The position numbers and the translations under genes were made by a program. The notes under the pieces are model-generated. The model saw only the letters and a list, made by a program, of their open reading frames with translations, was not told the origin of the DNA and ran no database searches. DNA of 64,000 bases from Orientallactaga sibirica (lineage: Eukaryota; Chordata; Mammalia; Rodentia; Dipodidae), in NCBI GenBank assembly GCA_036365145.1, contig JAEOAD010002231.1:124001-188000 (forward strand), given 5' to 3'. Positions 23,420 through 34,375 of this stretch are shown here, one piece after another (within the stretch, counting starts at the first letter, position 1; every line of letters starts with the position of its first letter).

Positions 23420-23644
23420 ATTTTTAATTTTTTTTAAAATTTATTTACTTATTAGAGACAGAGGAAGGGGGAGAGAGAGAGAGAGAGAATGGGTGCACCA
23501 GGGCCTCTAGCCACTGCAAATGAACTCCAGATGCATGTGCCACCATGTACATCTGGCTTATGTGGGTCCTGGGGGATCGAGTCTCTAACTGGGGTCCTTA
23601 GGCTTCATAGGTAAGTGCTTAACCACTAAGCCATCTCTCCAGCC
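23420..23644 (-). mobile_element. DIP-like SINE, standard form, antisense
   Basis: Follows directly on the previous SINE. The 15-mer cctggagttgccatt at 23123-23137 recurs at 23645-23659, enclosing the pair. Confidence 0.9.
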
Positions 23645-23659
23645 CCTGGAGTTGCCATT

Positions 23660-23850
23660 TTTGTCAGACAGAGTGAGTGATTGGCAAGCCCAGCAATTCT
23701 GCATAGAACTGGGGATACAGGTGTGTGTGGCCACACCCAGTTCTCTATGTGGGTGCTGGGGATTGAACTTAGGTACTCTCAGGTCCTCTCAGACCGTCAT
23801 GCTTGCACGGTAAGTGCTCTTACCTACTGAGCCATTTTCTCAGCCCCTGG
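23660..23850 (-). mobile_element. Rodent tRNA-headed repeat (RSINE1/B3-like), antisense
   Basis: 'gtgggtgctggggattgaac' to 'tactgagccattttctcagc' resembles rodent B3/RSINE1-type elements. Related stretches are at 50167-50356 and 62215-62475. Confidence 0.5.
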
Positions 23851-23859
23851 ATTTCCTTT

Positions 23860-24265
23860 TTCTTTTTAGTACTGGGGATAAAGCCAGGCCCTTGTGCATA
23901 CTAGGGCGGTGGTCTGATTCAGGTGTCCCCCATAAACTTACGTGTTCTGAATGCTAAGTCCTCAGCTGGTGGCAATTTGGAACGTGGAGCCTCCTGGAGG
24001 CAGTGGATTGCTGGAGGCAGGCTCATAGCCAGTGTTTGGCACACTCTCCTGATGCTGTTTTCCATCTGATATTGCCCAGGAAGTGATGTTCACCCTCTGC
24101 TCATACCATTGTTTTCTTCTGCCATCATGGAGCTTCCAAGCAAATCTGTAAATTAAGCTTCCTCCCACAAGCTGCTCTTGGTCGGATGTTCTCTGCCAGC
24201 AATGCAAAGCTGACTACAGCACTAGGTAAGGGCTCTACCATTGAGCTACGCTCTCAACTCTTTAC
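23860..24265 (-). mobile_element. ID/B4-type SINE fragment split by a MaLR LTR
   Basis: 'actggggataaagccaggcc' before the LTR and 'ctaggtaagggctctaccat' after it rebuild one ID-like element. The string ctagg occurs on both sides. Confidence 0.6.
23913..24226 (+). mobile_element. MTE/ORR1-type MaLR LTR
   Basis: 'ggtgtcccccataaacttac', 'gctggtggcaatttgg', 'ctgccatcatggagcttcc' and 'ctgctcttggtcggatgttc' follow the order of rodent MaLR LTRs. It is nested in the ID-like fragment. Confidence 0.75.
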
Positions 24266-24328
24266 CTCATCCCTTTTATTTATTTTTTTTAACCATCATG
24301 TCCTACCCAATATGAAAATACCACCAGC

Positions 24329-24484
24329 TGTCTTGGTGGCACACATCTTTAATCCCAGCACTAGGGAGGGAGAGGTAGGAGTATCGTTATGAGTTTGAGG
24401 CCTGACTGAGACTAAATAGGGATTTCTAGGTCAGCCTGGACTAGAATAAGACCCTCCCTTGAAAAACAAACAAACAAACAAAAA
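24329..24484 (+). mobile_element. B1 SINE, diverged
   Basis: 'tcttggtggcacacatcttt' and 'taatcccagcactagggagg' to a (CAAA)n tail. Confidence 0.85.
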
Positions 24485-25315
24485 ATACAACCACTAAATA
24501 TCATTCTTTTGGACCAGATAAATGTATAGCCTTTTTTCTAGAAAGAATCCCATAATGTGAAAGCCATTCACCTTCTCCCTTTAGCCAAGAGTTTTCTTTC
24601 TTTCATATGACATGGTTTTCTTTTGGCACATACAACGAGACAAATGCTAAGGAAAGTTGGACAGTCTCATGCGTAGGACTGCACACAAGCACATGACTAG
24701 GCTAACATGAGTTGGCTATGTGAGAGCTCTGTAGAGTTAGGAGAAAGAGCTCTGAGTCGGTATGCTTCGTGTACAATAACAAATTTTCCTTATTTAGTTC
24801 TCATTATCACCCTGGGGGGGGGAGCCAAAAACCAGATTATTTCTTTTTTAAAGAGGTTAAAGATTTTAAAGCAAACAAAAGAAAACAGAGGCCCAGACAA
24901 GCATAAGAAAAAAGCTTGGTAGGCTGAGCCAAAACCAGGAAACAGTAGATCTTCCCAATAATTGTGGTGTGGCTGAGCGTAAACCACTTTGCTGTTCATG
25001 GCTCCCTTCCCTTTCCTCCTTGTGGTGCACAAGAGCCTTTAAGAAATATGCAGTGAAATGCTATAGAAATCACATTTTAAATGTTTTTTTGCATAAAATA
25101 CTTACCCAGCTTTCTAATACTTTGGCTTAAGTTAAGGCTTGCTTAATGCTTATTTTTATTTCTCTTTCACATTATAGACAAAAGAAATGAGAAAGGCAGA
25201 AGGAGACTGGAAGAGGGTGATGCTGCAGAGAGCTGGAGCCTGAGCTGTGGTGTGCTCAGACACAGCCAATTACTCTTCCAAGAACCCCTGCTCCTTCTCC
25301 TGCCTGCATTGCATT
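24485..25315. other. No gene seen
   Basis: Unique-looking sequence; ORFs are short and unrecognised. Confidence 0.45.
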
Positions 25316-26165
25316 AGTCAGGGTTCTCCAGAGAACAGAGCCAACAGAATATATATCTATATATTCCTTAGCTTACCGTGGGGGTGGAGCCTGTTGAACA
25401 CATCATAAGTTGAAAATATTGTAGAGTGAAAAATAGATTTACTACCTGTAGCCCATGGTCTATCACAGTGCAGCAGTTTGTTCGGAAAGAATCAATTGTT
25501 TCCTTACGATGGTATGGCTGACTGGGAGCTATGGGCCTCTCTGCCATAGCTCAGTATCACAACAGAGAATGGTATCACATATGGCTAACTGGGCAAAAGG
25601 TCAAATTTTGCATCATCCTAAAGTTACAAAATTGTAAGTTGAGCCATCCTAAATGAGGGACTGTCTATATGCGTAAGAGAGAATTTATTACGGCACTTGG
25701 CTTCCCTCATCATGGAGGCTGAGAACTCCCACTCTGTGCCTTCTCAGAGCCAGAGAGCTAGGAAAACCAGTGGTGTAATTCAGTACAAGTCGCAGACTGG
25801 AAAGTGGAGGAGCCAATGGATGAATCTTAGGACAAAGGCCTGGGAAGTGAGGGGTGCTGTATGAATCCTGGAGTTTGAAGGACAGAGAACCATAGCTCCG
25901 ATGTGCAAGGGTAGAAGATGGGTGTTCTGGCCCAGAAGGAGAAGTCAAGTTCATCTATCCTCCACTGTTTTGTTTTCTGGGTCCTCAGTGGGTTGGGTGA
26001 TGCCCAGTCCTACACCCATTGGCAGGAAGGGGTTTTTCTTGCTCAGACTGCTGCCTCAAAGGCTAATCTCTTCCAGAAACCCTCTCAGACACATCCAGAC
26101 ATGTTCTGTCAGGTGGAAGGTCTCCCTTAACTTATTCAAGCTGACAGGAAATTAATCATAACACT
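25316..26165 (+). mobile_element. Old mammalian interspersed repeat split by a Tigger-like element
   Basis: It starts 'cagggttctccagagaacag', resumes at about 25675 with 'gagaatttattacggcactt' and ends 'aaattaatcataacact'. This layout matches a repeat found across mammals; family name not assigned. Confidence 0.6.
25368..25674. mobile_element. Tigger/MER2-like DNA transposon fragment
   Basis: 'cataagttgaaaatattgta' and 'tacaaaattgtaagttgagc' are typical internal strings of pogo-type MITEs. TA-rich sequence flanks both edges (tatata / tctata), as expected for TA-targeting elements. Confidence 0.6.
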
Positions 26166-26316
26166 GGACTTTACAAACAGAATGACCAAAATTTTTGGTC
26201 TGCTGAGGGTCAAGGACTCCTAAGATATGAAACTTGTAATGTTAAAACCAGGATGTTTTGGCCACCCTATTCTTGTTATTTCTCTCTCTCTCTCTATCTC
26301 TCATACAAGGTAATTT

Positions 26317-26454
26317 TTCTGAGGTAGGGTCTCACTGTAGCCCAGGCTGACCTGGAATTCATTGTGAAGTCTCAGGCTGGCCTCAAACTCACAGCAACTC
26401 TCCTACCTCAGCCTCCCAAGTGCTGGGATTAAAGGGGTGAGCCACCACACCTAG
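26317..26454 (-). mobile_element. B1 SINE, antisense
   Basis: 'tgaggtagggtctcactgta' to 'gagccaccacacctag'. Similar 'acaaggtaattttt' and 'acaaggcgatctttt' flank it. Confidence 0.95.
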
Positions 26455-26470
26455 AACAAGGCGATCTTTT

Positions 26471-26502
<32 letters not shown>

Positions 26503-26649
26503 TTTGGTTTTTCAAGGTAAGGTCTTGCTCTTGCTCAGGCTGACCTGGAATTCACCATGTAATCACAGGGTGGCCTTGAACTCATGATGATCCTCCTACA
26601 TCTGCCTCCCGAGTGCTGGGATTAAAGGCATACGCCACCACACCTGGCT
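26471..26649 (-). mobile_element. B1 SINE with (TTTA)n tail, antisense
   Basis: A tetranucleotide tail of about nine units leads into 'tcaaggtaaggtcttgctct' and ends 'cgccaccacacctggct'. Confidence 0.95.
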
Positions 26650-26945
26650 CAAAGTGATTTTTAATTTATCTTGAGCTTTAGGGGAAAAAAAGTGATTCTT
26701 AGGGGCCACTTGTGTCTTAAGCTTAGGGACATGTATGAAAAACCCACATCTTTAAATAACAGACTCATGCTAATAAGTTACTCAGACTAATAAGGTGCTT
26801 AAAGTATTAAAGTGTATCAGGAGCAGAAAATGTCTATGGAAGTAGCAGATCCCACACCAGCTAGAGGGTTGTAATTCGTTGAGAGAACCGGTCACGGAAC
26901 TATAAACATTGTTTTATTGTTGCTTTTCATTTTATTGCCATATCT
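26650..26945. other. No gene seen
   Basis: Short AT-rich spacer. Confidence 0.4.
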
Positions 26946-27173
26946 TTTTATTTTTTTTGTTTATTGATTTGAGAGAGAGAGAGAGAGAGTAAGAGGCAGA
27001 GAGATGGGAGGGCAGAGAGAGACTGGGCACACCAGGGCCTCCAGGCACTGCAAACAAGCTTCAGAAGCACGCGCCACCTTGTGCATCTGGCTTATGTGGG
27101 TACTGGGGAATTGAACCTGAGTCCTTAGGCTTTGCAGACAAGTGCCGTAACCACTAAGCCATCTCTCTAGCCC
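26946..27173 (-). mobile_element. DIP-like SINE, antisense
   Basis: GA tract, 'gggcacaccagggcctccag' and 'aagccatctctctagccc'. attgccatatctt and attgcctatatctt flank it. Confidence 0.9.
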
Positions 27174-27356
27174 ATCATTGCCTATATCTTGTTCTACAGG
27201 TATGGACAACTAAATTCAAAATCCACCCACTAAACTAGGCATGTGGACATTAAAGAAGACTGGTATTGTTGTCCAAAACCTCAGCAAATATGTAGAGTGG
27301 CTTGGAAGTGAGAAGTTGTTAAAAATAAGTATAAGAAATGGTAAGGTGGGTTACAA

Positions 27357-27880
27357 CTGTGTTAGTGAGTTTCTGTTTCTATAAAAAGCACCAGAGACCA
27401 TCAACTTCAAAAGAGGGAAAGTTAGATGCTTGTGGTGACCTACAGCTATAATCCCAGCTCTTGAGAGGCAGAAGCAGGAGGCTCTTGCATTCCAGACCAG
27501 CCTGGGCTACATAGAGAAGACTCTGTCTTAAAAAACCAACAACAATCAAACAACAACCAAAAAAAGGAAGAAAAAAAAGAAAATGTGGAAAGATTTATTT
27601 CAACTCATAGTTTTGGAGATTTCAGTCCTCCAAGTTGGCTCATTGCTTTTGGGGCTATGGTATATAATGGTGGGCTTGTGTTATGGTGGGAGTGCATGGT
27701 GAAGGAGTGACTTATCTCATGGCAGCCAGGAATAGAGAGAGAGAAAGGGCTGGTGCTCTGACTTTCTCCTAGTAGACCCTGCCTCTTAGTGTCCACTAGC
27801 TCCCAGTAGCACCATGGCTTGGGAGCAAAGCCTTTGACATGGATTCCTTTGGGGGAGAATTAGTCAAAGCATATCAATTT
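27357..27880 (-). mobile_element. MTE/ORR1-type MaLR LTR, antisense, interrupted
   Basis: 'ttctataaaaagcaccagag' and 'ggaaagatttatttcaactc' followed by 'atggtgggcttgtgttatgg' are degraded complements of rodent MaLR landmarks. A B1-like element interrupts it. Confidence 0.5.
27429..27560 (+). mobile_element. Diverged B1-like SINE
   Basis: 'cagctataatcccagctctt', 'agcctgggctacatag' and a long A-rich tail. Confidence 0.75.
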
Positions 27881-29317
27881 CCAATCACAGTTTTGGTTGT
27901 GTAAAAACACTGGTCACAAAACAGTGCCACATCACTCCCATGTGTCAAAGAGGTGCTATGTTGCCCTTTTAGGGCATACCGTTGTGAAGAAGTCAAAGAA
28001 ATTGGGGGAGATTTCTTTGTGAAGACTTGTAAGGTGACCAACCAGTTTTCCCTTGGAAAGGAACATGCCTTTTTTAAGCTGGATGCATTCATACTAATGT
28101 CTATGTGAAATGAAATTCCAGGACATTGGTCCCTGGAATTGAGGATGCAAGAGTTCCCTACATGCAAGTGGAACCATGTTGGGGGGAGGCAGGTGGTTAG
28201 GATATGGGAGCCTGAATTTATCTTAAAATTATCCTGCCTAAAGGGCTGATAGTAAAACCCTAATAACAAGAATCTGGGAAGACTGCCAAATGCCCCAGGT
28301 TCAGAGCTAAGGTTGTTAGTGTCCAGCCAAAGAAAAAGGACCATTCACTTAAAAACTAAACTGAGGAAACTCCAATAGCACGCTGCTGGAGAAAGTGCTA
28401 GCTCTAATCCACTGCTAAACTCACAGTGCTCAGAGGCTAGACCATGTCTGTATCAGCCCTGGCAGCCACCATTGTGGACTTACCCAGAATGCCCTCTTCT
28501 CCTACGTTCTACAGGTCTTAGAAGGTCCAGGAGCACTGACAAAGGTGTGGGAAATGAGGAGGTAAAGTGACTAGTGGGAGCAAAACCTGACCCTTCACAT
28601 GCCTTTCCATCCTGGCTAATCCACAATGGTCTATGTCTATAGGGAAAATTCTCTATGCTAGATAAAAGTTGGACTTTTTTTTTATACGATTGGGTATTGT
28701 TTGGATAGAGAATAATTGGGATCACCATAAAAATTATGGGAAAGTTATCAGATTGGTTCAAGACTCGATCCAAGGATAGAAAGAAAGAAAGACATTCTTA
28801 GATTGGATTGAAAGGAACTTGGGGTGTGTGTGTGGGGGGGTGTGGGGGGGATTCACTATTGAGTTTAACTGATCCAGTATCATTTGCAAAGTACTTAGTT
28901 ACATGCCTGGAAGTTGTTCTCTTACATGGGCTACATCAGTTAATGTATCCAGAGACCCTATGGTTAAGTGGTTGGCCAAACCACAGCCCAGTGGAGAAGC
29001 TGGGGCTGAAGTCAAGGGTTCATGCTCCTACTCCCATCATGCTTTGTCATCTGAGACAATGGTTGCCAGCAGATCCTTTGGGACTCCGGGAAAGGAGCCT
29101 TTGAAAAGCAGGTTGGTCTGAGCTTCTGAAGCTGGTTTGCAGTGCTTTGTAACTCCCACTGTACTTAGAGGCAAAGTTTTCTAGAGCTGCTGTGTTTTCA
29201 CTGAGAAGACTCTCGGCTCACCAGAGATGGTGAGCTACCATTTCTGACCAACACAGAGGGCATTCTGGGGGAGTTCATGTAGGAGTCTTTCTGTTCAACT
29301 ATGACTTAATTCATTTT
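27881..29317. other. No gene recognised
   Basis: It includes a 156-codon ORF (27874-28344, minus) with no domain I recognise and many Ser, Thr and Cys residues; it is more likely chance or decayed repeat. A G-rich tract lies at 28822-28851. Short string agaatgccctct appears inverted near 28490 and 29260. Confidence 0.4.
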
Positions 29318-29520
29318 AAAAAATATTAATATTTTTATATTTTTATTTGTTAATTTGAAAGAAGATATGAATATGGGTGCACCAGGGTCTCTTGTCACTG
29401 CAAACAAACTTCAGATGCATGCATTTTAGCATTTGGCCCTATGTGGTCTGGGGAATCGAACCAGGGCTAGCACACTTTGCAATCAAGCACCTTGAACAGC
29501 TCAGCCATCTCCTCAGCTCT
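29318..29520 (-). mobile_element. DIP-like SINE, antisense, diverged
   Basis: 'gggtgcaccagggtctcttg' and 'tcagccatctcctcagct' are recognisable; the body is degraded. Confidence 0.8.
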
Positions 29521-30332
29521 ACAAAATTCAATTTTTGCCCTCTTTCATTATCTTGCTTCTGTTCTGACCACCATTCTGTCCCATCCATCAAAGGGCTAAT
29601 ATTAAAAGTCATTGTTTAATTACAATCCCTTTTCAATTCTCAAAGGAGAGTGTATTGAATTTAAAAGATTTACTGATTAAGTGCCTACTAAACACCAAAT
29701 CTCAGGCATAATGCTTACCTTTGTATGCAAAGACACTAGACATCATAGCTCCACAATGTTCCCCAAACTATTAGATCTGATTAATTATTCTGATATATAT
29801 TTGATTTCCATAATAAATTAGACTGTAATGGAAAATACATTAACAAAACGAGTGTATAAATGCACTTTGCAGCATTAAAATTCTCCAACCTTGAAAGTCA
29901 GTGAACACAAAGTCAATTTCTGTGAACTCTATTACCCTCTCCTTTTTATATCACTACAATATAATGAGAGCCATTTTATTACAAAAATGCAAAATTTAGT
30001 GACAAAATAATGAGGTTGCACTAATGCTTAAAGCAGAAAAACCAAGGGAGTTAAAGGGCTTTTTGTCTTTTCTCATTCAGTACAGCCATGTGGCCTAATG
30101 TGCCCTTCCTTGTGCACATCAGCTGTGAGGAGACTGTGGCTGGCAAGAGTGAGGCATCACAGAAGGAAAGGGGATTGTGGGAAGTCGAGTCAGAATTACT
30201 CAGGAGTACCCTCTGGATTCTCTCCTTACCACTGCCCTCACCTTCCACCTTGCAGTTGAAGCTTAAACTTGAAAAGGCTCAATGAAAGAATGCAAGTTTT
30301 TCTAAAGGAACTTTTATTTTTACTTATTTATT
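29521..30332. other. No gene seen; low-repeat stretch
   Basis: AT-rich unique-looking sequence with no recognised element. Confidence 0.4.
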
Positions 30333-30472
30333 TTTTGTTGTTCGAGGTAGGGTCTCACTCTAGCCCAGGCTGACCTGGAATTTGCTATGTAGTCTCAGGG
30401 TGGCCTCGAACTCACGGCGATCCTCCTACCTTGGCCTTCCGAGTGCTGGAATTAAAGGTGTGCACACCAAGC
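30333..30472 (-). mobile_element. B1 SINE, antisense
   Basis: 'ttcgaggtagggtctcactc' to 'gagtgctggaattaaaggtg'. Confidence 0.95.
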
Positions 30473-30504
30473 TTCAATTTTTTTAAATTAATTAATTAAT
30501 TAAC

Positions 30505-30570
30505 TTGTTTTTTTTTTTTTTTTGAGATAGGGTCTAGCATTCTAGCATGAGCCCAAGCTGACCCTGCCTT
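30505..30570 (-). mobile_element. Truncated B1 fragment, antisense
   Basis: A T-run, 'gagatagggtctagcattct' and 'gcccaagctgacc' only. Confidence 0.7.
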
Positions 30571-30621
30571 TTTTAAAAAAAAAAATTTTTTTTTTAATAT
30601 TTTTTTTAAAATATTTTTACT

Positions 30622-30770
30622 TTTTTGGTTTTTTGAGGTAAGGTCTCACTGTAGCCCAGGCTGGCATGGAATTCACTAGTTGTCTCAGGATGGCCTTGAA
30701 CTCATGTTGATCTTCCTACCTCTGCCTCCCAAGGGCTGGGATTAAAGGCATGTGACACCACGTCTGGCTA
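30622..30770 (-). mobile_element. B1 SINE, antisense
   Basis: 'tgaggtaaggtctcactgta' to 'tgacaccacgtctggct'. Confidence 0.95.
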
Positions 30771-30924
30771 AATTTTTATTTATTTTTGAAACAAGGTCTT
30801 ACTCTATAGCCTATACTGGGCTGGAACTTACTGTGTAGCCCAGGTTAGCCTTGAACTCATGAAGTTCCTCCTGCTTCAGCTTCCCAAGTACTGAGATGAC
30901 AGCCATTTGTCACATGCTTAGCTC
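30771..30924 (-). mobile_element. Older B1-type SINE, antisense
   Basis: 'gaaacaaggtcttactctat', 'tgtgtagcccaggttagcc' and 'cccaagtactgagatgacag' are diverged landmarks. Confidence 0.75.
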
Positions 30925-30931
30925 CAACTGT

Positions 30932-31123
30932 GATTTTATTTATTTGAAAGAGAAAGAGGCAGATAGAGGAAAGAATGGGTGCACCAGGGCCTCCAGCCAC
31001 TGCAAATGAATTCCAGATGCATGCTCTACCTTGTGCATCTGGCTTACGTTGGTACTGGGGAATCCAACCTGGGTCCTTAGGCTTTGTAGGCAAGTGCCTT
31101 AACTGCTAAGTCTCTCTAGCCCC
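30932..31123 (-). mobile_element. DIP-like SINE, antisense
   Basis: 'gaatgggtgcaccagggcc' to 'ttaactgctaagtctctcta'. aactgtgatttta and aactttgattttta flank it. Confidence 0.9.
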
Positions 31124-31129
31124 GTAACT

Positions 31130-31568
31130 TTGATTTTTATCACATCAATGCATGCATGTAGTTAAGCTGTAAATGTTTAAACTTTATGTAAATTTATAAA
31201 CCACATTCTAAATTGTGTCAAAAAATTCAGTTAGGTATGCATGGCTTTGCAGTGTGGAGTTAAAGTACTCCAGGTGAGTCAAGGCCAGAGCATGAAAACT
31301 CAATGGCAGTTCCTTCAGCTGTCTTGTAGTGCACAGCTGTGTGCCATCAAGAGGGTTTTCTGAAGTTCTAAATGGTGACAGAAGCAGCCGGTTCACCCCC
31401 ACCCTCACATCTTACTTCTTCAGCGGTTGAGCTGATCCTATGGCTACTCCATCTATGTGTTTAGATAACATTTGGTGATAAATCAATGGATTTATTACCA
31501 TGAATGATACCTGAGATTATTCATTGCGCAGTTAAATGATGTAATATATGATTTGGGTTCCTTTTCTG
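31130..31568. other. No gene seen
   Basis: Unique-looking sequence. Confidence 0.4.
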
Positions 31569-31581
31569 CATGACATTTTTA

Positions 31582-31617
<36 letters not shown>

Positions 31618-31763
31618 GGTTTTTTGGGGTAGGGTCTCACCGTGGTCCAGACCGACCTGGTATTCACTATGTAGTCTCGGGGTGGCCTCAAACTCACGGC
31701 GATCCTCCTACCTTTGCCTCCAGAGTGCTGGGATTAAAGGCATGTGCGACCATGCCCAGCCTA
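31582..31763 (-). mobile_element. B1 SINE with (ATT)n tail and 13-bp target duplication, antisense
   Basis: An ATT tract of about 12 units leads into 'gggtagggtctcaccgtggt' and ends 'gcgaccatgcccagcc'. catgacattttta flanks it at 31569-31581 and 31764-31776. Confidence 0.95.
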
Positions 31764-31891
31764 CATGACATTTTTAAAGATACTTATATATTCCTTCTTT
31801 TCATGTATATCTTCATTTATTTACACATGCGCCATCAGATCTCTCATATATAAATTTTATCTTTTAAATCTTCAACTCCATTAGAATGTTA

Positions 31892-32105
31892 TTTCTTTTT
31901 TGAAATTTATTTGAGAGGAGAGAGAGACAGACAGAAAGAGAGAGAGAGAATGGGCATACCAGAGCCATTTGTCCTCTTGCCACTGTAAACTGTAGATACA
32001 TGTGCCATTTTGTGCATTTGACTTTAGTGTGTGCTGGGGAATCAAACTCAGGCCAGAAGGCTTTTCAAGTAAGTACCTTTAGCTGCTGACCTTTCTTCCA
32101 AGTTC
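31892..32105 (-). mobile_element. DIP-like SINE, antisense
   Basis: 'gaatgggcataccagagcca' body with a degraded head. gaatgttatttcttt and gaatggtatttcttt flank it. Confidence 0.85.
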
Positions 32106-32311
32106 CTGAATGGTATTTCTTTATAATATAAATTGAAACTTATCTTCTGTGGTGTTATTCAACACCAGGTTTACTATACTATGTTATTATTATTTTTTTG
32201 AAGGGACAAGAAGGCAAGTGACTAGTCACTTTCTAAAACAGAATTAAAACAAAATTCTAGACTTGTATTTCATTCATTTTTAAAAATTCCCCTCATCCTC
32301 TAATCATTCAT

Positions 32312-32522
32312 TTTTAAAATTTTATTTATTTATTTGCATGGAGAGAAAGAGAAACAGAAGAGTGAGACAGACAGAAAGAGAATGGGCATGCCAGGGCCTC
32401 TATGCATTGCAAATGAACTCCAGGCACATGTACCATCTGGTTACGTGGGTCCTGGGGAATTGAACCTGGGCCCTTCGGCTTCACAGAGAAACACCTTAAC
32501 TGCTAAGCCATTTCTCCAGCCC
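32312..32522 (-). mobile_element. DIP-like SINE, antisense, first of a target-sharing pair
   Basis: 'gaatgggcatgccagggcct' to 'gccatttctccagccc'. tcattcatttttaaaa precedes it and tcactcatttttaaaa follows. Confidence 0.9.
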
Positions 32523-32534
32523 TCACTCATTTTT

Positions 32535-32727
32535 AAAAAATATATTTATTTATTTATTTGAGAGAGAGAGAGAGAGAATTGGCCTGTCAGTGCCTCCAGC
32601 CACTGCAAATGAACTCCAGATGCATGCTCCCCTTTTGCATCTGGCTTACATGGGTCCTGGAGAATTGAACCAGGATCCTTTGGCTTTGCAGGCAAATACC
32701 TTAACTGCTAAGCCATCTCTCCAGCCC
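32535..32727 (-). mobile_element. DIP-like SINE, antisense, second of the pair
   Basis: 'gaattggcctgtcagtgcct' to 'gccatctctccagccc'. A third copy of the target-like string follows at 32728. Confidence 0.9.
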
Positions 32728-32808
32728 TCATTCATTTTTTTTTAAACAGGTATTTTCAAACAAGTGTCACTAACTACTGAGACATCTTTTCATCCCCTCC
32801 CTAAATAG

Positions 32809-32942
32809 ATTTTTTTTTTTTTTTGGTTTTTCGTTTTTCGAGGTAGGGTTTCACTCTGGTCCAGGCTGACCTGGAATTAACTATGTAGTCTCAGGGTGGC
32901 CTTGAACTCATGGCGATCCTCCTACCTCTGCCTCCCAAGTGC
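32809..32942 (-). mobile_element. 5'-truncated B1 SINE, antisense
   Basis: 'tcgaggtagggtttcactct' to 'cctcccaagtgct' with the first ~25 nt of the B1 missing. ctaaatagattttt and ctaaatagatattttt flank it. Confidence 0.9.
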
Positions 32943-34296
32943 TAAATAGATATTTTTAACAAATAGTTTCAACACACATTCAACAGTTTCATGGAATCTT
33001 CCAAAAATAGTAATTTCATATGATTGAAAATGATTAGGCAACATCCAGCACTCTGCTAGGCACGTCATCACCAGTCTCTGCAAGCCCCTCACTTTACAAA
33101 GCAGAACAGGAAACAAAGATGACTTGTGATTCCATCCATCAAGTCATAATAGGAATCATGAAGAGTGACTCATTGCTAGGAGCTAAACAAAAATATTATT
33201 GTTAGCATATGCATTGGAGGTTTACTTCCTATGGGTTTATGATTCCAAAAGCACAGTGTGTTCTATTACTTTGCTGTTCTGAATTTGAACATTTTGCTGA
33301 AGTCATATGTAATAGGTGCTTTAAAAAATGAAAATGAAAACCCCTTTAAAGTGTAAACAAATAAAAACCTTATAAAGTGACAAGGTCTGAAACATGCCTA
33401 TTTATTTTCATGTTCACATGGAGAAATAGAAATCTTTATCCTCCTAGGCAAATCTGTATTCATTACTTAATTAGCTTCTGGTTAACTGGTCTTCAGGAGG
33501 ATAAAAAAATCGTCTGTGCATTAAATGTACTTGCTGCAAAGTAAGGGGCTGGAATGAAAGCAACCTGAGTTTTACTCTGAAACGAGAAAATGTAATACAG
33601 TAGTAATGACTTAGTCATGCTGCTTTTTCCAGGAATGACCAATTAAAGAGGGGAAGTCAAGTACTACTTTCAGCCCCAGAGTTCAATAAAGAATAAAGTA
33701 TAAGAGCTGAGAAAGAAATCAGGACTGCATTATTTGGGAACACAGATTGGTCAGAAGAAGTCCTAAATGGGGAGTGTGAAGAGGAATGGAAAGGAACAAA
33801 ACTGTTCCATTAAAAAGGTGTTTAAGGGGCTTATTTTCCCTCAGTGTGCATGCATATAAATTCCATTAGTGTTAATAGGACCTAAGTGCACGACTCTGGG
33901 AGAATGGAGTGTCTTGTGTATGTATGGTTAAATGAAGTCTAGGAAAAGTCAATTAAAACCCAAAAGGGCAGTTTAGGAGGCTAGTAGACATAAAGGTGTC
34001 TGTGAGAAAGGCATTTATTTTAATTAATGGACTAAGGTACTTTTCTCCTAAATACAGAAATAAGCAAATTGACAACGGGAGAATAACTTTAAATAATCCC
34101 AAAATTAGCTCACAAAAGCATGGTTCAAAGTTATTCTTATACCAGATGGTAAAATTACTGCTTTATATGTTTATAATTTACATTCAAATTGTAATATTAA
34201 GTTTTATAAGAAATGAGGGATGAGAGAGAGAGAGATACACAGAGACCCATTTATATAGAAACAAACAGTTTTTGGTTATTTACAAATGGGAGTATA

Positions 34297-34327
34297 AACA
34301 CACACACACACACACACACATACACAC
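34297..34327 (+). repeat. (CA)n microsatellite
   Basis: About 12 CA units followed by tacacac. Confidence 0.95.
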
Positions 34328-34375
34328 TTGTTCATGATGGGCAAGTGCTGTATCACTGAGCTATACCACAGCCCT
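34327..34375 (-). mobile_element. ID-type SINE fragment, antisense
   Basis: 'gggcaagtgctgtatcactg' and 'agctataccacagcccta' are the complement of an ID head. Confidence 0.55.

Noticed and set aside
27874..28344. 156-codon minus-strand ORF
   Set aside because: The composition looks random, there is no homology I recognise, and it lies next to a decayed MaLR LTR.
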